In this document: positions 1 to 9,217 of the stretch, piece after piece
Layout: every line of letters starts with the position of its first letter
How positions within the stretch are numbered: position 1 is the first letter of the stretch
DNA from: Candidatus Bathyarchaeota archaeon
GTDB lineage: Archaea; Thermoproteota; Bathyarchaeia; Bathyarchaeales; Bathycorpusculaceae
DNA length: 56,167 nucleotides
Assembly: GCA_013388905.1 (NCBI GenBank)
Contig: JACAEI010000022.1
Span: forward strand, 1 to 56,167
Direction of reading: 5' to 3'
Translations under genes and position numbers: made by a program
The notes under the pieces: model-generated
Told to the model about the DNA's origin: nothing
Seen by the model: only the letters and a program-made list of their open reading frames with translations
Databases searched by the model: none

Positions 1-524
1 CCTTTGGTGGGGGCTGGATGTGTCAGAAAAATTACCCTAGGGATAACAGGCTCGTCGCGGGCGAGAGTCCCCATCGACCCCGCGGCTTGGTACCTCGATG
101 TCGGCTCTTCCTATCCTGGTCCTGCATAAGGGACCAAGGGTGAGGCTGCTCGCCTATTAAAAGGGAACGTGAGCTGGGGTTAGACCGTCGTGAGACAGGT
201 CGGACTTTATCTGCTGGGAGTGCTGGCTGCCTGAGGGGAAAGGGTCCCCAGTACGAGAGGAACGGGACGCTGTGGCCTCTAGTTAACCAGTTGTCCGATA
301 GGGCATACGCTGGGCAGCCACGCCGCTGAGGATAAGGGCTGAAAGCATCTAAGCCCGAAGCCTCTCCCGAAAATAGGCAGCCGTTCCCCATTTTGCTGGG
401 CTGGTAACAGCTTGGTTTGTGGGGACGAAGGCTCCCATAGAAGATGGGTTTGATGGAGCTGGGGTGTACGCCGGAAGACTTCGGTCGACTGGTTCAGCCT
501 GCAGCTTCCAACCGCCTAAGGTGT
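1..524 (+). rRNA. 23S ribosomal RNA, 3' part (5' end outside window)
   Basis: Large-subunit rRNA, end of domain V and domain VI. The peptidyl-transferase segment ACCCTAGGGATAACAGGCT lies near 34-52 and the sarcin-ricin loop AGTACGAGAGGAACG at 250-264, both near-universal. The 3' end is set by eye at about 524, where the conserved GTGTACGC and following helix finish, and could be off by 10-20 bases. No tRNA or 5S follows directly; the 5S gene is about 12.5 kb away on the other strand. Confidence 0.95.
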
Positions 525-1098
525 TGGGTTATGTTGGTGGTGTTTGGGCGATATTTAGAATGGTGAAAGCTTAATGATGGTGTGCGCTTAGAAGGGTTTT
601 GTGCATGGTGGATTTGTGCTTTTGTTCTCCTTTTGACTGGTCAAAGAAATTTTTGTTTGACTGGTCAATTTTTTGTTTGGTGCTTAGTTGTGGGTTTTGC
701 TTGTCTCTGAGCGGATAGACACCCTTGTAAGTAGATTGAACTTTGTGGTTGTGTTTGTTTGCTCCTTTTAGTTTTTTGGTTGCTACTGTGTTTAATGATG
801 CGTATGCTGAAATTTAATGAAGGTATCAAAATTGAACTAATGATAAATGTATTGCAGTAATGATGAAGCTTACTTTCAATCTCAGCTTCCTAACTCATTT
901 AAATCAAACACTCCTCAACTAGCAAATCTCATCTCAGTAGGCTTACCCAAACTCTCGCCAAATGCGCCATGTTTACTCCATGCTTCAAACCAAATTTAAA
1001 TCTACACATCACCACCAATTCATAAACTATTGCTTAACACGAAAAAAGCGAATCGTTTTTGTTAGCCCTTCATCTTAAACTATCACAGTGAAAACCCA
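525..1098. other. Non-coding spacer after 23S rRNA
   Basis: No convincing gene on either strand over about 570 bases. It holds two near-identical copies of a short dyad (632-645 and 656-668, listed separately) and T-rich stretches near 650-675 that could end rRNA transcription. The rest is A/T-rich sequence with no tRNA-like or snoRNA-like pattern that I could complete. Confidence 0.5.
632..668. repeat. Tandem pair of TTTGAC-TG-GTCAA dyads
   Basis: TTTGACTGGTCAAA at 632-645 and TTTGACTGGTCAA at 656-668 are two copies of the same imperfect palindrome (arms TTTGAC / GTCAAA, 2-base centre) with starts 24 bases apart, followed by T-runs. This could be an operator pair or part of an rRNA 3' processing or termination region. 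The role is not known. Confidence 0.45.
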
Positions 1099-1959
1099 GT
1101 GGCTCTAATCACACCCTTCGACCCGTGGCACTCTAAGCTTTGTACTTGTCCGCCTAAACTAACCTTTAACCCTTACACTGGCTGCGACCACAAATGCCTA
1201 TACTGCTACGCAACAAGTTACATCCCAAAATTCTACACATGCAGACCCAAAAAAGACCTAATACCAAAACTAAAGAAAGAGGCTGCTAAGCTTAATGGCG
1301 AAATACTGTCAATAGCCAACTCCTCAGACCCCTACCCAAACCAAGAAGCAGAAAAAGGGTTAACACGAAAATGCCTAGAAATCTTGACACAAAGCAACTG
1401 CAAAGTTCAGATAATCACAAAATCCAACCTTGTAACAAGAGACACGGATCTTCTAAAGAAAATGCGTTCCACAGTTTCTTTAACCATCACAACCGACAAC
1501 GATGAAACTGCAAAAATCATTGAGCCACATGCACCTTCATCTACAGCACGCTTGAAAACCGCTGAAAGCTTGATTGCCCATGGAATCCTAACATCAATAC
1601 GCATAGACCCAATAATCCCATTCCTAAACGACAACCCACAACAACTCATCAAAACACTCGCAACAATCGGCATCAAACACATCACAGCCTCAACATACAA
1701 AATCAAACCCGACAACTGGCAAAGACTCACCAAGGCACTACCAAAAACCACAGAAAAGTTAAAACCACTATACTTCGAAAAAGGCGAAAAAATCAGTAGA
1801 TACATCTACCTACCCAAAGACTTACGATTTAAACTAATGAAAACCATACGAACAACAGCCGACAACCATGGCATAAAATTCGGCACCTGCAGAGAAGACT
1901 TAAGCCACATGAACACAGCAACATGCGACGGCTCATGGCTACTCAGCACACCCACTTAG
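1099..1959 (+). CDS. Radical SAM protein, SplB/photolyase-like family
   Basis: The 286-residue protein has the radical SAM cluster motif GCDHKCLYCYA near the N-terminus (Cys29, Cys33, Cys36), followed by the TIM-barrel-like stretch EILSIANSSDPYPNQE typical of the SplB-related archaeal group. It should bind a [4Fe-4S] cluster and cleave S-adenosylmethionine; the substrate is unknown, and true spore photoproduct lyase activity is unlikely in an archaeon. Extra cysteines (Cys15, Cys17 and late CREDLSHMNTATC) could hold a second metal site. The start is GTG at 1099; no Shine-Dalgarno sequence is obvious. The coding strand is strikingly A/C-rich, like the two genes after it. Confidence 0.85.
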   Translation: MALITPFDPWHSKLCTCPPKLTFNPYTGCDHKCLYCYATSYIPKFYTCRPKKDLIPKLKKEAAKLNGEILSIANSSDPYPNQEAEKGLTRKCLEILTQSNCKVQIITKSNLVTRDTDLLKKMRSTVSLTITTDNDETAKIIEPHAPSSTARLKTAESLIAHGILTSIRIDPIIPFLNDNPQQLIKTLATIGIKHITASTYKIKPDNWQRLTKALPKTTEKLKPLYFEKGEKISRYIYLPKDLRFKLMKTIRTTADNHGIKFGTCREDLSHMNTATCDGSWLLSTPT

Positions 1960-2003
1960 CAAGCCTTATTTCTCGCATACATCCCATTCCTTACAGAAAA
2001 ACC

Positions 2004-2612
2004 ATGCCACCCAAAGAACAAAGTAATAAAGACAAAGTCTTACCCCCAAACCAAAGATCCATTAAACGGCTTTTAAGATGGGGAAAAGATCACCCCACAA
2101 TAGGCGGACCCGTCCCAAAAATAGACCTAAAAACATGGACGCTAACCATAAACGGCGAAGTAGAAAACCCACAAAAACTCAATTGGGAAGATATTCAAAA
2201 ACTGCCAAAAATCGAATCCACAAGCGACTTCCACTGCGTCGAAACCTGGAGCGTCCTAAACTGCAGGTGGGAAGGCATAAAATTCACACAAATAATATAA
2301 CTAGTCAAGCCCAAACCAAACGCCAAATACGTTTCATTCCACTGCGCAGACGGCTATTTCACATCACTTTCCATCGAAGAACTTTCAGGTGACAACATTC
2401 TCTTAGCCTACAAACTTAACGGCAACTTCCTTGAAGAAGGCTTAGGCGCACCACTACGTCTAGTGGTCCCAAACAAATACGCGTATAAAAGTGCCATGTG
2501 GCTCACACAAATACAATTCACAAAAGAAAAAGAACTAGGCTACTGGGAAAAACGAGGTTACAGCGACACAGCAGATGTCTGGAAAAACGACCGCTTCTCA
2601 AAAACTCGCTAA
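2004..2612 (+). pseudogene. Sulfite oxidase-family molybdopterin protein, split by an in-frame TAA
   Basis: Reading from ATG 2004, the protein shows the oxidoreductase molybdopterin-binding domain: GPVPKIDLKTWTLTINGEV, then DFHCVETWS with the Cys that normally ligates the molybdenum, then WEGIKFTQII. A TAA at 2298-2300 interrupts it. The same frame then continues without further damage to 2612 with LVKPKPNAKYVSFHCADGY, LLAYKLNG and APLRLVVPNKYAYKSAMW, all family hallmarks. One base change (for example GAA or CAA to TAA) explains the break, so this is a recent nonsense mutation, a sequencing error or, less likely, read-through. The intact length would be about 202 residues. The following gene starts 10 bases downstream. 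Confidence 0.8.
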
Positions 2613-2621
2613 GGTGACAAC

Positions 2622-3443
2622 TTGAAACTTGACAAAAACAACATAAAAGCAGTAACATTCGACCTCTGGGAAACCCTACTCCTCGAAAAAAACGGATGGA
2701 ACCAAAAAAGAATGAACATCCGTTGCCAAAAGTTAGCACAAGCCCTAAACAAACTAGGAACAAAAATCCAAGCAAAACAGTTGGCATTTGCCTTCAAAGA
2801 AATGACAACATGGCTCGAAACCATTTGGGACAACAACAACGAAGTCACACACATAGACCAAATTCAATTCATCATCCAAACAACATCAAAAGGCGCACTA
2901 AACCTAAAAAAAGAATGGATTAACCAACTAAGTACAGCATACGTCTCAGCCATATTCGAAATCCCACCCGTCATAAACCCAGATACACACAAAGTGTTAC
3001 AATGGCTAAAAAACCAAAACAAACGCATAGGAATAATATGTAACACTGGACTAACACCAGGAATCGGCATACGCAAATTTCTTGCACAAGAAGGCATAGC
3101 AAACTACTTTGATGCAACAGTTTTTTCTGACGAAGTAGGCATACGCAAACCCAACCCAAAAATATTCCAAATAGCCGCTCAAAAACTACAAACCAAACCA
3201 AACAACATCGTCCACGTAGGCGACAACCTAAAAAGTGACATATGGGGTGCTCAAAATGCTGGATTCAAAACCATATTTCTTGCAACAGAAACAGGGCGAG
3301 ACCGAATAGCCGAATCAGACCCCAAGTCACTCGTGGCTATCTCCAGAAAACTCGGCAATTTAAAAAAAGAAGAAATAGTTCCAGACAAGATGATAACATC
3401 GCTCGCAGCTACAATAACAGCTATTCAAGAATTAGAAAAATAA
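2622..3443 (+). CDS. HAD-superfamily hydrolase
   Basis: Predicted phosphatase of 273 residues. Motif I is VTFDLWETLL (nucleophile Asp14; the usual second Asp is Trp, as in several archaeal HAD groups). Motif II is IICNTG, motif III the lysine in GIRKPNPKIF, and motif IV VGDNLKSDIWGAQNAG. An all-alpha cap lies between motifs I and II. Small phosphorylated metabolites are the usual substrates; the real one cannot be told. The TTG start at 2622 is chosen because GGTGA sits 4-5 bases upstream (2613-2617). It probably forms an operon with the broken molybdopterin gene. The coding strand is A/C-rich. Confidence 0.85.
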   Translation: MKLDKNNIKAVTFDLWETLLLEKNGWNQKRMNIRCQKLAQALNKLGTKIQAKQLAFAFKEMTTWLETIWDNNNEVTHIDQIQFIIQTTSKGALNLKKEWINQLSTAYVSAIFEIPPVINPDTHKVLQWLKNQNKRIGIICNTGLTPGIGIRKFLAQEGIANYFDATVFSDEVGIRKPNPKIFQIAAQKLQTKPNNIVHVGDNLKSDIWGAQNAGFKTIFLATETGRDRIAESDPKSLVAISRKLGNLKKEEIVPDKMITSLAATITAIQELEK

Positions 3444-3893
3444 ACCTCATCAAGCTCAAACATTATTCTACTCAGCCACTTAGTAGCCGCATCATACTTC
3501 TTCTGCAAATCTTTCCCATCCCTAACAAATAGAACACTTCAAGTTTCTTAACCACGTCAGATGGAAGCTCGTAATGTAATATAACACATTTTAAACTCAT
3601 GATGAAGAGGATTATACTTGATTCGCAAAACCTCAACCAACGTCACAAGCGTAATATTAAGATAACTATCCACAGCCTCAAGAAGGTTACCTCTGTTGAT
3701 TTCCTTCCGCACAAAATTGTTAAACAACTCTGTCGTCCACAATTAACTATAGGTCTATGTCAAACCATCCATCGATTCGATTAAAGGCAGCAGCGCCCCT
3801 TTCATAGAAGGCGTATGCACAATCAAGAGGTTCTAAGGCATTGACAAGAGTTTGAATAATCATTTGACGGTTTAATCTTTTCTCACTTGCCAT
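3425..3893 (-). pseudogene. Nucleotidyltransferase-domain gene, heavily degraded
   Basis: The minus strand retains recognisable pieces of one gene in order. From ATG 3893 it reads MASEKRLNRQMIIQ and, further on, AFYERGAAAFNR and GWFDIDL (the GG/GAA..DxDL pattern of nucleotidyltransferases). A TAG falls in place of an aromatic residue, followed by LIVDD. An apparent large internal deletion then leads into ELFNNFVRKEINRGNLLEAVDSYLN (3742-3600). After it, two frame changes are needed to read YELPSDVVKKLEVFYL and VRDGKDLQKKYDAATKWLSR to a TGA at 3425. The end overlaps the HAD gene tail by 19 bases. Several independent lesions mean it is dead rather than mis-sequenced. Confidence 0.75.
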
Positions 3894-3976
3894 TGGCACG
3901 CACCAAACGCAAATAACCTAGTTGCGATAGACAAAAGAGAAAGTGATATTAATCTTTTCAGCAGAATACTCCCATC

Positions 3977-4168
3977 ATGAGTTCACTTGGCTTAAGAGTT
4001 TCAGGAACAATCGTTGTCGGCGTAGCCTGGCTAGTGTTTATCTTGCTCTGGCTTGCCTTTTACGCTGGCGGTTTCGACTTTTGGCAAAACATGGTGGTAT
4101 TCTTTGTCTCAATAATAATCGCATGCGGCATAATAGCTGTCATGTGGATACAATGGGCACTAAAATAA
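3977..4168 (+). CDS. Small two-helix membrane protein
   Basis: The 63-residue protein is almost entirely two hydrophobic helices (about residues 8-31 and 37-60) joined by a short GGFDFWQN loop, with a Lys end. No family is recognised. A TATA-like stretch near 3941-3955 (AAGTGATATTAATC) would place the transcript start close to the ATG, fitting a leaderless mRNA. It could be a real small archaeal membrane protein; there is no support beyond composition and the promoter-like sequence. Confidence 0.5.
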   Translation: MSSLGLRVSGTIVVGVAWLVFILLWLAFYAGGFDFWQNMVVFFVSIIIACGIIAVMWIQWALK

Positions 4169-4564
4169 TCCTGAAATGCAATTTGTTTTATTACTTCGAC
4201 GAGTTTGTTTTTTGGTGTTTCGCGGGCGATTGTTTCCCAACGTAACCTATCACTTAACTTCATAGTCGGAGCGTTGCGCTCCTCTTGGTCAAGTTCTCTC
4301 AGCGTGGGATTTTTGTGCCCGCGCCCACTGTGTCCCATGTTTGGGTAAACTCGCCATCACAAGCTTGTCGCTTCTGTTGAGTCCGTCGGCATGGATGTTG
4401 CCAGTGGGATTAGCTCTAAAAGGTCATCGCCAAAATAAAATGATGTTTCTGAGAAATTAAGGATTACTGTTCTATAATATGAACGCTACTGCAGGTATAT
4501 CTGCGAGAGTAGCCTAGCCCTTCCCTTATAAATAGATTAAACTTGGTTTCACTGTCACGTGCGT
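4169..4564. other. Mostly non-coding spacer before pheT 3' end
   Basis: No recognisable gene. A minus-strand open frame (4338-4060, beginning MGHSGRGHKNPTL and containing RLRWETIARETPKNKLVEVI) looks partly protein-like, but it runs antisense through the small membrane protein and has no visible promoter or ribosome site. It is not called. There are no repeats or tRNA. Confidence 0.4.
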
Positions 4565-6265
4565 TTATTTATTTCCTGCATTGAGTTGCTTGATTATTTT
4601 TTCCATGTTTAGTTCGAATGCTGCCGTTGGATTTTCGAGCTTCCATGCGTTCAAAACTTTAGGGTTTATTTCACCTATTATGCCAACGTTTATTCCGTTA
4701 ACAAGTAGTATGCCTACTCTTCCGTCGATGAAGCTTGAATGGACTGTTTCTTGTATCTGCCATTCTAAGCCCATGTTCATGAAGAACGCGTCTATAGTGG
4801 ATTTGATTTCGCTGAAATTGGCGTTTGCGTGTGAAATAACTGCTGCCAGTCTATTCTCGTCTCGGGTTTTTGTTTCTTCTTTCTCGTCTAAAAGCGTAAC
4901 AATGCCCAGTTCGAAGAGTTTCTGCGGATACTCCATGTGAAGGTTATTGCTCAAAAACTCCATAAGATTTGGAAGTAACCAGTTTCTTAAGCATGTTAAC
5001 GTTTGAACCTTCGGATTGGCAACCTTAACTGTTCTTTCTCTTTTGCAGTTCATTTTAGTGAACAGGTTTTCCGGATTCGTTAGCGTATATGTTAGAACTT
5101 CTTGGAAGCCGAAACCTACCATAAGCTCTCGTGCAATATTTAGTAAGCCTTGTTCTAGTTTCATTCCGCCTGTTGTTGGCAGCTTACGCCATAATGGTCT
5201 AATCGCATTGTATCCATATGCTATGGCGATGTCTTCCACCAAATCAATTGGATGCATAACATCAATTCTGTAGCATGGAATTTGCACGTGGAGCTTGGCA
5301 TTTTCAATTTTCTTGACGCCGAATTCCGCTTTTGCAAGCAGTTTGGCAATTTGTTTAGGAGATAAACTCAAACCGATAACCTTGTTCACGTATTCAACAT
5401 CCAAGTCCATAAGCCAACTTTCAAGTTTAGGCGTTACAACTTCCAATTTTTCATGCGGATAATGAATCGTGGCTGAGTAGGCTTTTCCACCACGGTCAAT
5501 CAGCGACAAAGTAACCATATTCAACGTGTTAAGCACAGTCTCATGTAATGTGCCCGTAACCTCTACGAGAACATGTTTCGTGATCTCTGTTATTTTTCCC
5601 AAATCATTCGAGTTTATGATAGGTGGAAAAGATAGCACATTTCCTTTTGAATCCAGTAATATGGGATAAACAGAATGTCCACTAACAATGTGTCCATATT
5701 CGATTCCCTTCGGATGCCTCTTCAAAATTTCCTTTAGACTCATCTTTTCCTCAAAACCAAGTGGAACAAAGCTAATTTCGGTTGGCTTTGCAACAATATA
5801 GCTAAGTGGCGGAGTTATGAGGCTGAAATCATATAACCCAATAGAGGTGCGTTGCCTGTTTCTCCCATAAGTCTGGTCGAGTTTGTCCTGCAAATGCATG
5901 AAGCCGCGAATTATAGTGTCTGAAAGTTTAACATCTTTAACGATTGAACAGCCGATGTAAGGGCGAATATTTCTAAGCCTTTTGTCAACGTGGACCTCCA
6001 TAATTGGCTTGCCAACAGCATAATGCCTTAAGCCTTTTTCTATACCTAAAAATCCGCGTAAAGCACGCGCTAAGCCTTCAATGTTCCACACATCTGGGCG
6101 ATTCGTATCCTTAATTTCAATGCTAACTATACCTTCTTCTTCGTCGAAAAGCTTCGCTTCACCTTTCACAAGAGCCAAAATATCGTTAAGCTTCTCCATA
6201 TCTTTGTGCAGTTCTATTCCAAGCAACCGTTCAAAATCTACATAGTCCACATCTATTGTTGGCAT
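4565..6265 (-). CDS. pheT: Phenylalanyl-tRNA synthetase beta chain
   Basis: The 566-residue archaeal-type beta subunit partners PheS to charge tRNA-Phe. The order is the N-terminal PTIDVDYVDFERLLG domain, a B3/B4 editing-like region with TNRPDVWNIEGLARALRG and RTSIGLYDFS, a B5 domain (SPKQIAKLLAKAEFGV) and a catalytic-like core (DLVEDIAIAYGYNAIRP, LTYTLTNPENLF). Length is normal for archaea, which lack the bacterial extension. Its ATG directly follows the pheS stop (no gap), so translation is probably coupled. It is transcribed after pheS from a promoter upstream of 7786. Confidence 0.97.
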   Translation of the reverse strand: MPTIDVDYVDFERLLGIELHKDMEKLNDILALVKGEAKLFDEEEGIVSIEIKDTNRPDVWNIEGLARALRGFLGIEKGLRHYAVGKPIMEVHVDKRLRNIRPYIGCSIVKDVKLSDTIIRGFMHLQDKLDQTYGRNRQRTSIGLYDFSLITPPLSYIVAKPTEISFVPLGFEEKMSLKEILKRHPKGIEYGHIVSGHSVYPILLDSKGNVLSFPPIINSNDLGKITEITKHVLVEVTGTLHETVLNTLNMVTLSLIDRGGKAYSATIHYPHEKLEVVTPKLESWLMDLDVEYVNKVIGLSLSPKQIAKLLAKAEFGVKKIENAKLHVQIPCYRIDVMHPIDLVEDIAIAYGYNAIRPLWRKLPTTGGMKLEQGLLNIARELMVGFGFQEVLTYTLTNPENLFTKMNCKRERTVKVANPKVQTLTCLRNWLLPNLMEFLSNNLHMEYPQKLFELGIVTLLDEKEETKTRDENRLAAVISHANANFSEIKSTIDAFFMNMGLEWQIQETVHSSFIDGRVGILLVNGINVGIIGEINPKVLNAWKLENPTAAFELNMEKIIKQLNAGNK

Positions 6266-7786
6266 CTAAAGCATCTCCCTCCTCCTTATCCAGTTCAAAT
6301 CTTGCGTGAAAATCTGGCGAATATCGCCTATCTCTGCCTTAAGCATATACAATCGGTCAACACCTAAACCCCATGCAATTACTGGCACCCCAATGCCCAG
6401 AGGTAAGGTAACCTCTGGCCGGAAGATTCCAGAACCTCCAAACTCAATCCATCCGTAACTTTTTCTGTAGGCACTCAATTCAACGCTTGGCTCCGTAAAA
6501 GGGAAATAGTCAGGTTTGAATTTAACTTCGTCTGCGCCTGCTATGTCTATAGCGAACTTTTCCAAAACTCCCAACAGGTCTCGAAGCGTTAAATTTTTGT
6601 CGACGACTATTCCCTCAACTTGGTTAAATTCTGTAAGATGCGTTTTATCTACAACTTCGGGTCTGTAACAGCGAACAATCGAGAAGTATCTGCCTGGAAT
6701 CTCTAAATCCTTGCTCAATAAAGTTCTGACGCTTTGGCATGTTCCGTGTCCTCGTAGTATGAGCCTTTTGGACTCTTTCAACGAGTAATCGTATCGCCAG
6801 CCTGTAGAACCCGTTTTCCACCCATTTTCATGAGCCTTCTTCACATTCAATAAAACACGCTTGTTAGCGTCTATGCGACCATACTTCGGCGATTTCACCA
6901 AGTATATTCCAAAGATTTCGCGGGCTGGATGATCCTGAGGCATGTAAAGAGCGTCAAAGTTGAAGAATGAAGTTTCAACTGTTGGACCAGTCATCTCCTT
7001 AAAGCCTAAGGTGACAAGCTTTTCTTTGACTTCATCAAGAAAGCGCATGTAAGGATGTTTTTTGCCTGGCCATGTTTTGGCTACCGGTGCTTTTATGTTA
7101 TATTTCTGCAGTTTCACTTTACGCCATTTGCCACTGACGACAAGTTCAGGTGTAAGTTGTGTGATTTCTTCTGTGACTATTTTTATTCCTCTTCGCAGAG
7201 TATCCCAACCTTCCTCGGTTATCTCAAAGATTCTTTTTGTTTTCTCTTCAACTTCCAAAAGCTTTCTTCCTTTCAAAATTTGAACTGTTTCCCGAAGCTC
7301 GGAGCTTAAGTCTTCAATCGCTCTTTGGTCTTTACCGCTCAAAAGTTTCAACAGTTTCTCATCATTTCCTTCTTTTTTCTGAATTGAACCCAAAATTTGC
7401 AAAGTGTTTGCTTTAGCGTCAAATGCCGCCCACTTTTTTCTTTGAACCCAACCTAATGCTATGGGTATGAATTGTTTTTCTAAGCCGGCTTTTTCAACAA
7501 TCTTCTCGAGTGTGGCTTTGCCTCCCAGTCTGTCTAAAGCGTTTATCAAGCGTCTTTCTGGCAGCCCTTTTTCAGCGTGGATTCGTCCTTCAGCATTAAG
7601 TCTAACGGTACTTCGCCTTTCTTCTCTGATTCTTATGAGCGCCTTATCTTGTAATGCCAAGGCTGCCCTCATTATTGCTGTATCGGACAGCCCACTTTCT
7701 TTCGTCAACTGTTCGACAGAGGCTACGCCGCCTAGCCTTTCTATGGCTAAAAGTGTTTTACGCTCTTGTTCTCTAAGCTCAACCAT
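6266..7786 (-). CDS. pheS: Phenylalanyl-tRNA synthetase alpha chain
   Basis: The 506-residue alpha subunit is the catalytic chain of the heterotetramer. The first 200 residues or so are winged-helix repeats (VASVEQLTKESGLSDTAI, then KATLEKIVEKAG), a feature of archaeal/eukaryotic PheS. The class II aminoacyl-tRNA synthetase core follows: motif 1 around HPYMRFLDEVKEKLVTLGF, motif 2 RGHGTCQSVRTL with FSIVRCYRPE, and motif 3 GLGVDRLYMLKAEIGDIRQ. The conserved VELSAYRKSYGWIEFGGSG is present. It ends in TAG next to the pheT ATG. Confidence 0.97.
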   Translation of the reverse strand: MVELREQERKTLLAIERLGGVASVEQLTKESGLSDTAIMRAALALQDKALIRIREERRSTVRLNAEGRIHAEKGLPERRLINALDRLGGKATLEKIVEKAGLEKQFIPIALGWVQRKKWAAFDAKANTLQILGSIQKKEGNDEKLLKLLSGKDQRAIEDLSSELRETVQILKGRKLLEVEEKTKRIFEITEEGWDTLRRGIKIVTEEITQLTPELVVSGKWRKVKLQKYNIKAPVAKTWPGKKHPYMRFLDEVKEKLVTLGFKEMTGPTVETSFFNFDALYMPQDHPAREIFGIYLVKSPKYGRIDANKRVLLNVKKAHENGWKTGSTGWRYDYSLKESKRLILRGHGTCQSVRTLLSKDLEIPGRYFSIVRCYRPEVVDKTHLTEFNQVEGIVVDKNLTLRDLLGVLEKFAIDIAGADEVKFKPDYFPFTEPSVELSAYRKSYGWIEFGGSGIFRPEVTLPLGIGVPVIAWGLGVDRLYMLKAEIGDIRQIFTQDLNWIRRREML

Positions 7787-8075
7787 GACTTTTCACTTCG
7801 CAAATATGCCTAGATAAATCTTGTAATGTAGTTATTCTAGTTTTAATAAAAGTATGCGTATGCCCAGCTAGGTCTAGTATAGAAAAATAATGTTTGTTTA
7901 TGTAAATTGGCGGGGCATCCCTTCACCATCAGCAATAGCAAATGCACATAGGGTATTTATGAATTATTCCTACATAATGCTGGCAAACGCTCTTGACAAT
8001 TTTTCACATAAAACTTAATACGTTTTTAATGAATTGTATAAAGAGCTAAAACTGACCAAAAATGAAGGCTTTCCA

Positions 8076-9206
8076 ATGGTTAACGAAGAAAAAAACGAAA
8101 TGGTTGTTACTCCATGGGAAGTTAAGGGCAAAGTAGACTACGAACGCTTAATAAAAGAATTCGGCACACAACCCTTAACCGATGAGTTGCTGGAAAAATT
8201 AACCAAATACACTGGCGAGTTGCACCCACAACTGAGAAGAAAACTTTTCTTTTCACACCGAGACTTAGACACGGTTTTAAACCTTTACGATAAAGGTTTA
8301 AAATTTGTTTTATACACTGGCAGAGGACCATCCGGACCAGTGCATATTGGACATCTTGTCCCATGGATTTTCACAAAACATTTACAAGAAAAATTTAAGA
8401 CTAGACTTTATTTCCAGATGACAGACGATGAAAAATTTGTAGTAGAAGATGAGCTTAAACTAGAAGAGACAACGAAGTATGCCTATGAGAATGCACTAGA
8501 CTTAATTGCTCTAGGCTTTGAACCTGAAGACACGTTCATAATTTTCGACGTACAAGATATCCACTTGCTATATGACATAGCCTTAGAAGTTGCAAAACGC
8601 ATAACCTATTCAACAGCCAAAGCCACGTTCGGATTCCAAGACAGCACAAACATCGGCTGGATTTTCTGGCCAGCCATCCAAGCAGTCCCATGTTTTATAC
8701 ATGCTAAACTGACAGGCGAAAATGTTCCAGCTTTGATTCCAGCAGCTATAGACCAAGACCCATATTGGCGAGTAACCCGCGACGTAGCCCAAAAGTTAGG
8801 CTACTATAAACCAGCCCAAATTCACTGCCGCTTTCTGCCAGGTTTAGGAATAGGTGGAAAAATGAGCGCTTCAGAACCAGAAACATCCATATTCACGACA
8901 GATTCGCCAGAATCTGTAAAGCGTAAAATCTGGAATGCTTTTACAGGAGGCAAGGGAACAGCTACTGAACAGAGAAAGACAGGTGCAGAACCAAACATTT
9001 GCACAATTTTTCAGTATTACTACTACCTTTTCGAAGAAAGCGACAAGAAACTTACGGAAAAGGAGAGAAGATGCAGAAATGGCGAAATTCTGTGCGGAGA
9101 ATGCAAAATGGACTTGGCGGAACGAGTTAACAGATTTCTTGCTGAGCATCAGAAGAAACGGGAAAAAGCCAGAAAAATCGTAGAAAAATTTCATATTAAA
9201 CATTAA
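8076..9206 (+). CDS. trpS: Tryptophanyl-tRNA synthetase
   Basis: Class I synthetase charging tRNA-Trp, 376 residues from ATG 8076. The HIGH-type motif PSGPVHIGHL lies near residue 85 and the KMSKS-type motif GIGGKMSAS about two-thirds along. TDDEKF and the AIDQDPYWR segment are typical of the archaeal/eukaryotic form. A TTG at 8034 would add 14 residues. I prefer 8076 because the best TATA-like sequence (ATAAAACTT, about 8008-8016) puts the transcript start near 8035-8040. It is divergent from pheST. A tRNA-Trp gene lies in the same window at 36.6 kb. Confidence 0.96.
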   Translation: MVNEEKNEMVVTPWEVKGKVDYERLIKEFGTQPLTDELLEKLTKYTGELHPQLRRKLFFSHRDLDTVLNLYDKGLKFVLYTGRGPSGPVHIGHLVPWIFTKHLQEKFKTRLYFQMTDDEKFVVEDELKLEETTKYAYENALDLIALGFEPEDTFIIFDVQDIHLLYDIALEVAKRITYSTAKATFGFQDSTNIGWIFWPAIQAVPCFIHAKLTGENVPALIPAAIDQDPYWRVTRDVAQKLGYYKPAQIHCRFLPGLGIGGKMSASEPETSIFTTDSPESVKRKIWNAFTGGKGTATEQRKTGAEPNICTIFQYYYYLFEESDKKLTEKERRCRNGEILCGECKMDLAERVNRFLAEHQKKREKARKIVEKFHIKH

Positions 9207-9217
9207 CGGAGGCGTAT

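Noticed and set aside
32-391. 119-residue minus-strand open frame
   Set aside because: It lies within conserved 23S rRNA.
785-840. C/D-box-like ATGATG and CTGA after the 23S gene
   Set aside because: The spacing is too short for a guide and the second box pair is missing.
2298-2300. Read-through or recoded TAA
   Set aside because: Other genes here end in TAA and archaeal recoding is known for TAG and TGA, so a mutation or error is simpler.
3745-3750. TAG in the nucleotidyltransferase fragment as a pyrrolysine codon
   Set aside because: The same gene also has a deletion and two frameshifts, and no pyl gene is in the window.
4060-4338. 92-residue minus-strand open frame beginning MGHSGRGHKNP
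   Set aside because: Partly protein-like, but antisense to the small membrane gene, with no ribosome site or TATA box and a non-family end. Kept only as a remark.
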